Shown in pieces: positions 57,343 through 64,000 of a stretch of DNA of 64,000 nt (positions within the stretch are counted from its first letter, which is position 1; each line of letters begins with the position of its first letter). Source of the DNA: Metallyticus violacea (Eukaryota > Arthropoda > Insecta > Mantodea > Metallyticidae); NCBI GenBank assembly GCA_030762175.1, contig CM060831.1, positions 28,903,001 to 28,967,000 of the forward strand. Reading direction: 5' to 3'. The notes under the pieces are model-generated. The model saw nothing but the letters and a program-made list of their open reading frames with translations. It made no database searches and had not been told where the DNA came from. A program made the translations under genes and the position numbers.

Positions 57343-59840
57343 AGAGAAAAAAGCCTTGCAGATTAGAAATTGCAAATTGCGTAGATAGTTATGCTGTAGT
57401 TGCAGAGAATTTTCCAACAACCCATATCAGAGTGCATTATGGAACTTTACATAAAGCATTCCGTTGCTTCTCGGCTATTTTTGAACTGATTGTTGACTTA
57501 TTCTAACACGAAACAAAATACCTGAAATCTTGTTATAACAACGCGTTAATATTAAAAATGAACTAGATTTCTTTGTCAATAGTAAGTAATGACGATTTAC
57601 CTCAGTAGATTTTATTACATTGAAAATTCAAAAAATTTAGGGAAATAAAACTTTGCGACAATCTCTAATTCTGGCACTGATATCCTAACCAATTTGGACG
57701 GTTACAGTTCCAATTTTCCACAAATTAAGAAACAACAGAACGTCAAAATATAAAATAAGATAATGTTGCCATTTAAAACATATCTTTTCTCTTTCCTGAG
57801 CCGCCCGTAGAATCTAATTTAGATGCAAATTGTAAAATGTGTTTTCGTTTGTTTTGCGAGAAACGGTAGATTTTCTTACTTTATGTACATAGTAGGCAAA
57901 AAGTTGCTTTTGCCAATATTCTATATTTCATACTATTGAGGAATGCGATTTTTCGCCCACTCTGGTTAACCAGAGAAATTGCAGCTTCTCCTTTTTTCAC
58001 TACTTGAATTTTATTCAGTGCCAATTGTTAAACACATTACGATTTAGAGAATAGAAGGCATGACATGACATGACTTCAACTGACTCTCTTAAACCGAAAA
58101 ATATGTTCGTGTTTATTGAAGTCATAATGCACAGAGAGGTAACCCATATGTGTGTGAGGAATACATTAATGAAATCAGATAAACCATTCACGGAAATTAC
58201 AGTTTTTTTGCACAGAGGGGTAACTGTTACGCTATGTAACGGCATTGACCACGTCTACTGTTGAAGTCAAATGATTGACAAACAATTGATATAAATTTAT
58301 TAAAGCAATCATTTGTGACTATCTTTCGGATTAAGAAGTGTACTGATCTTGTACAAACAATTCTGTTTTTAGTAATTTCATTTACAATTTTCTAAAATGA
58401 ATGATATAACTAGGAATCAATACTTTTCTTACCATAATTTAAACTATTATAATAATCACTAATGCAATGGAATAATCTAAAATTAATGGTCTTCCTTTGC
58501 ACAGTTAACAAATTTAACTTTACAGGTACTTCGTGGAGGGAGTCACAACGGTGATTTTTTTTTTTTTTTTAATATATTTTCATTTTCCCGCTAATTTTGG
58601 TATATATTTTAAAACCGAATTTAGCTATTTTTTTTATAAAAATGTTGAATAAATTAATTGTTCGGTAAGTGAATAATTCTTTTAAAAAAACATGAAAACC
58701 ATGCGAAAGAAATGGTGTTCCTAAGTACGCCATGCAAAAATCAGCAAACTATTTCTAATAGTTTCTGGGATGATGGGTCATAAATTTGCTAAATTTTATC
58801 ATCGGTAAGGATACAAATTTGACTTCCCCTTAAGTCGGCCGTAAATCTGTAGACATTGTTTGTAAACAAGCCTTAATATAACAAAGACGTGTATGAAAAT
58901 GTAATTGCATTAAAATATTAATATTGTTGCATGTAACCTAAAGGCTATGCATTTTTATTTTTGCATGATATTACTTTATGTGGTAATAGTGGTAGTAGAT
59001 TTCATACTCAAACGAATTAATGTAAGCCATCACAAGTAAATGAATGGATACACATGTAAAAGAGGGAAAATGAGAGTGGATACAAATATAAATTGTTAAT
59101 AAAGATAATAATGACAGCACCTTAGCAACGCTAGATGATGGAAAATTTGCTGTAAGGGGGGAAAAAACTTAATATTGTGCAAAAAATTTAATTATACACA
59201 ATGACAACAAACATAAACTAGACATAGAATGTATTATAATTACGTGAAGGCGATTTAACTTCTTCAGCTTTCTTAAGTATGTATATAGAAAAATAATTTA
59301 ATTAACACAAAACTAAACTGGCGCTATTTTTCTGCTTACTTAACAAATGTCTGAATAAATAGATTTAAAGTAGACTACCTGGTGTTGATAATATGTATGA
59401 TACAATTCAATAGATACACCATTTTGCGTAAAAATACCCGGTGATTCATTTTTATTTTAAGTTACCGCTAGTCAATTTGAATGTACCCATAATTGTTAAT
59501 CAGAAAACGTTTCTTTGAAGGCTGTCGGTTTATAGTACGATACTGTGCAACCTAGCAAATGGTTTAAGAACTAGCACAACCACATTTTGTAAACAAACTG
59601 ATATATAATCACGAAACGACAATAGTTTTTGTTTCTTTTTCTTTACCGCTCCAGGCGCACTTAAGCCCTCCACAGCGAAGTTTTATAAGTTAATCAGCTG
59701 GTGATAGAATCTCATTCTACAGTAATGACATCGTTAATTTCAAATTTCTCTCCTAAAGTTCGAAATTCGATCATTATGCAATCCATTTAACAATACTCTT
59801 CGACATTTATTTTTCTTGATTCACTAGTACTGTACACGTG
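57343..59840. other. nothing recognised
   Basis: AT-rich, with short simple runs (T-run at 58556-58571). No supported exon. Confidence 0.4.
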
Positions 59841-59855
59841 TTAGCCTTAGTGTGT

Positions 59856-59858
59856 GTG

Positions 59859-59889
<31 letters not shown>

Positions 59890-60162
59890 TTTTTTGACTG
59901 GTGTTTAACACCCGTTTTTACTACTGAGGCACCACAGGCGATGAACACTGGTGATACATGAAATGATATTATTTTTTGGGAAAGGATTTTTTAAGGAAGG
60001 AAACGCCTAAGTTTAGGGTATCTCCCGGCATTTGCCATTTATAAGAACTGAGGAAAACCTGGAAAAAACCTCAGTCAGGGAGGACGATCCTGGCGGGATT
60101 CGAACCTCAGACCTCCCGCTCACGAGTCTGCGCCTTAACGACCTCGGCCACCCCTGGCGGTC
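59856..60162 (-). mobile_element. SINE-B reference copy with 12-bp TSD
   Basis: Complete SINE-B on minus: head GACCGCCAGGGGTGGCCGAG then GTCGTTAAGGCGCAGACTCG (tRNA-Ser/Leu-like D arm), box B GGTTCGAATCCCGCC, a body with TCCCTGACTGAGG, and a tail of about 20 A followed by (CA)n. A perfect 12-bp TSD, GCCTTAGTGTGT, lies at 59844-59855 and 60163-60174. The (TG)n tract on plus lies between the TSD and the poly(T), so it grew from the insertion edge. Confidence 0.95.
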
Positions 60163-60174
60163 GCCTTAGTGTGT

Positions 60175-60990
60175 AATGAGCATTTTCAGGTATAAGAAGA
60201 CCACCTTTATTGCGTATACATTAAGTTTCAGCACTCAAGTGGCAAGGCAGTACTGTATGAATAGTAGTGATATGCCAAAATAAGATATGTGCTGAAATTA
60301 TTGTAAAAGAAGATAAATAAAATCCTAACTGGTATTTTTAAAGGAAATGTGTATGTTGAATTTGTTCTCTTTCACTGATACAAATAAATGTGTGCATTAC
60401 ACACAAAAGCATTATCAACATAATTGCATACTTAAGTCTTAAACAGGTCAGCTGTTTCACAATTTTTTCAGTAATAATGCTATTTCTTTCACTAGGTACG
60501 AATTTTACAACGAAGAGACGTTCTTCTGTATATCTGTAACGCAAGCATTTCATGGTCATTAAATACCAAAAATAGATGCGGACTTCGTGTACACCTGCAC
60601 ACATTTGTGATAACAGTTGTGGGAAATCACCGCTCATTCTCGAGTAGGAAAAAAACTGCAATAAATGCAAATGAACTTGTTACGGGATAAATGTTTTCTC
60701 CCGTGCTATGAGTGATTTTTGTTGCAAATTACTGGAACACTTGCATTTGTTTATATAAATAGTTCCTAAAATGCAGAATTTAATTGAAAAATTCATTAAT
60801 GGACGTAGTTGTTACATACTTTAAAATGATATTTATTGCTTTTAAATATGTGCTAAAGTATGACAATGTTCTGTACTAGGAATTATCCTTGATAACGCAG
60901 GCTAGCGTATACCCCTTGGGTTAGCCCCTTCATACCAAATGGGATCATTTAGGGTCAAAGACAAGCGGTTGCAGCCATGACAGGGAACAA
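60175..60990. other. nothing recognised
   Basis: AT-rich; a 110-codon minus frame (60338-60670) has no recognised similarity. Confidence 0.4.
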
Positions 60991-60993
60991 GAG

Positions 60994-61245
60994 TTTTTTT
61001 TTTAAAGTGTTTAAAACCAGTTTTTACTGCTGAGGTATCACAGACAGTAGACACTGATGAGGTGAAATTATTAATTGGGATTTTTTTTTAATGAGGAAAC
61101 GTTCTAGGTTAAAATTTAGGGTAATTTCCCGGCATTTGTCATTTATGAGGATTAAGAAATACCTTGGTTAGGAAGGACGATTCCGGGGAAATTGAATCCC
61201 AAACCTCCCGCTCCGAACCCAAGACCTCCCATCCGTAGAGGTGAC
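60994..61245 (-). mobile_element. SINE-B copy (minus), diverged
   Basis: Poly(T), GTGTTTAAAACCAGTTTTTA, body (TTTCCCGGCATTTGTCATTT) and a head with AATTGAATCCCAAACCTCCC. A segment of the head appears partly duplicated (CCTCCCGCTCCGAACCCAAG then ACCTCCC). Confidence 0.85.
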
Positions 61246-61249
61246 GATT

Positions 61250-64000
61250 TTGGTGACACCATGGAAGGGAACAGATGCAGAAGAGCGCCAAACAACAAAG
61301 AAACAGAAGTGAAGGTTCGCCCCTGTAACCAAAGGCATGTAGATAGACCTTGTTATTTTAATTGGGCGGCACTGTGCCAGTATAGGAGCTGAGAGAAGAT
61401 AAAGTCGGACGGATAAATGTCCCCTATGCTAAAAGGAGGAGGTTAAGAAACAAGTTTCGTAGATATAGGTATTAACGGCTTTTAGAGTAGTTGTACTTTT
61501 CTATTTTGTCGGCTCATCAAAGAAGGCCCTCTTTGGTGTATTAGGATCTCGCGGAACATACACTAATCAATCCTTTCCTGTATTACAACAAATATTTTAT
61601 TAGTGTTTTGAACTGGCCGAAACATGAAACTAAAGCAAAGGGTGGTAAATGTAAGTGAAAGGAGAAAGAACATCAATACAAGAGCATGTTGTTTCATAAC
61701 ATCGTCGTCACGTGTCAAAGAAAATCAAGCCAGTCTGTAAAGAAACACGCTTCTCTCCGATGTTGTCATTTCTACAGTTACCTTGCATGCTTTTACATTT
61801 TACTGACACGTGTAAAATATACAGGATAGTCAAAAAGATAACCGAAATAAGTACTTTGATAATTTTTATACTTACGAAACGCCTATCCTACAAGTATATG
61901 CTTTACATGTATTTCACCATGTGTGTGAAATGTTTCATATGTTCTTATTCTAGTGATCATAACCTCACTCTGTTCGCTTATTGTATTGTGCAAAAACTGT
62001 TGCACATTCATCATGGAGAATGATAATCCGTTCTATATCGTTTTAGGGTGTTATTTTCTGCAAAGTGTCTTTGTACTTCGCATTGATTATGGCCACATGC
62101 TGGAGAAAATAGACAAGCAGCGGAACCTCGAAATCAAAGAATGTCATCATGACTATCCCGAAACTTGTGTGTAAGGAAGCTTCGGACTTTTTCGGTTTGG
62201 TAAAATTGTTTTATTGTTGGCTTTCCCTTTGTTCTCAGGCTTAAAATGGTGGCACCACGTTTCTTCCCCTGGACATACACACATATCGTTGCAGGTGATA
62301 CATAGATGCAGGCGTTATGGAGTCCTTCGTTCCCTAATCAGTGAATGAAATCATATTGAGCACAGATTTTTCGGTACTACAGGTGATGTGTATGGAACCG
62401 TGGCGTGTCTACATCAAAACAAGAGTTTCTTTCTTCATGATCGTCGGTTTTCCATCCTATCCAAGACTATCCATCCGCGCAGTAGCATCAGGAGTAATGA
62501 TCCAAAGAACTGCCCTGTGCGCGAATTAACGTGACAAGCGTTGTTTCGGATTCTCTTATGCCACTCCAGCACATAAGAACATGACATACGTGCTCAGCAT
62601 ACACAACAGCCATGTGACGAGTTTCTCGTCCTCCAACATAACTCGGGAGGTAGGCGGTCTCAATTCTTCTTTACTCGTCTCCATTTCTGCTATTGAATGA
62701 ATACAACTAACCTTACTTGCAATGCACTAGACAAATAATGAACATGCTGCCTAATTTCCCAGAAATAAGATTTCTGTAACTTTTCCGGTCATCTTTGCTG
62801 CCTGAGGCCGCAGTCGTAATAATAAATAATAAACATAAATTCTCTGGAGTCATCGTAGTCTTAGAATGCCACCAGACAGCGAACTTAGACCACAATGATT
62901 CTAACCGAGACATGTTCTTTCCAATGCTGCCAACAGAAAAATTGTATTTATCATAGTTTATTCGAATCCAAACAACTTAGTAGCGACCTTCGTAAAGCCA
63001 CCGTCTGGCTGTTTCCGATCAACTGGCCTCCACAAGAGGGTTGGCCGGCAAAAGTGATTTGTGCCCTGAGGAAGCCACAGAATAAAGATGATCCAAAAGT
63101 ATCGTGTTACATTCGTCGGCGAACTGTAATGTGTATTTGAGGTTGACAAAGCAGTGGCGAGTTTCCTCCTCTCTTCATTCATCCCATAATAGCTGTCGTA
63201 AGTCCCAAACACATCTTTGTTTTTGGTTACAAGATTTTTTTATATAGATTCTTGGACCAGTAAATACTTTAAGCTCATTTTTGTGCGATTCTTATCTTTG
63301 TCACGAAGTGTGTTTGTTGTCTCTCTGATTTTAAAATAGTGCGACACTACTTTTATTTTACAGGCATAATTCCATTTCACTGTAGGTAAACAATGTAGAC
63401 ATAAGTGGTTACAATTTCCTCAATGCAGGTTCAGTACAATAAACTGTAATGTAAATGCGCCTTTAATATCACGGCACTTATCTCAAAAAATATTCCAAAA
63501 GCATAACGGGACATTATTGTTAAAAAAATTCAAAACAATTCCACATTAACAAGATTATTTTGTTTTATCTGTAATGCAGATTTAAGTTCAAAGAGCTAAC
63601 AAGGAACAAGAACGTTGTTCGATTTCTGAAAATAAAGTATATTTCGGGAATACAAAAATTTAAATGCGTTTTTGACAGTAAAATTGCCATATCCTCTTTC
63701 GGTCTTCAATTACTATATTTTTTAAACGTATTTGTGACTCAAATTCCCCCTATTCCTTTTGGTGTACGGAAATATATATTTTAACACAATTATTTTTAGA
63801 AAAATTTAAAGATTTTGTGTGCATGTTCTCAAAAATGTACAATATCACATACACATCTATAACATGAATGGAAAATAATGGAATAATCCATTCGGAATTT
63901 ACCCATTTTAAGATTCCTTTGTAGCCTGGCATAGGAAAATATGCCAATACCCAAATTATTTAAATTCCGCATGCTGTTAGAGGAATTTAATGAAATGGTT
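61250..64000. other. unassigned DNA, some GC-richer stretches
   Basis: Blocks at about 61240-61400 and 62380-63220 are less AT-rich than average and hold overlapping open frames on both strands (e.g. 62895-63140 plus, 63212-62958 minus). None has recognised similarity. Remaining sequence shows nothing. Confidence 0.35.

Noticed and set aside
1..64000. Bacterial-type features (operons, CRISPR, riboswitches, origins)
   Set aside because: The window is clearly eukaryotic, with introns, SINEs and LINEs; no such feature was seen.

Overview
This window is eukaryotic, strongly AT-rich and gene-poor, and most of its recognisable content is transposable-element debris. Spliced exon fragments, mariner and hAT transposon relics, tRNA-derived SINEs, CR1/Jockey-like LINEs and insect-like LARP1 and NudE exons point to an insect. 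Large introns and many old repeats suggest a big hemimetabolous genome (cockroach, termite or orthopteroid type); that last step is inference.

Host genes are seen only as pieces. (1) 2407-2584, minus: first coding exon of a NudE (NDE1/NDEL1-type) protein. (2) 25657-25807 and 15917-16226, minus: two exon-like blocks with matching splice phases, the second ending in a stop followed by a poly(A) signal; protein not recognised. (3) 41990-42554, plus: first coding exon of La-related protein 1 (LARP1), ending at a clean splice donor. A short ORF with a signal-peptide-like start (57169-57342) is a weak candidate.

Layout. 0-5 kb: mariner relic with a perfect 25-bp hairpin, the NudE exon, two SINE-A copies with target-site duplications (TSDs). 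5-9.4 kb: RNase H relic of a LINE, SINE-B, two SINE-A copies tail to tail, a compound triplet microsatellite. 9.4-12.1 kb: a decayed hAT transposon with terminal repeats, near-perfect 8-bp TSD and a nested SINE-B, then another mariner relic. 12-28 kb: introns/intergenic DNA with the unknown minus-strand exons, a DDE transposase relic, LINE-B and RNase H relics. 28-39.3 kb: a dense cluster of one LINE family (LINE-A), including a 465-codon open reverse transcriptase segment. 39.3-42.8 kb: probable LARP1 promoter region and exon 1. 42.8-47.8 kb: more LINE-A copies in the presumed LARP1 intron. 50-52.3 kb: SINE-A and a fairly well preserved mariner. 55-61 kb: SINE-A and SINE-B copies. The rest shows nothing I can support.

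The most notable pattern is a LINE-A deletion derivative. Two copies (about 35165-36855 minus, 45455-47155 plus) share the same internal deletion with the same filler bases, the same predicted loss of the endonuclease catalytic Glu, and near-identity. They form a large inverted pair around the LARP1 promoter and first exon. No complete novel functional system was found.
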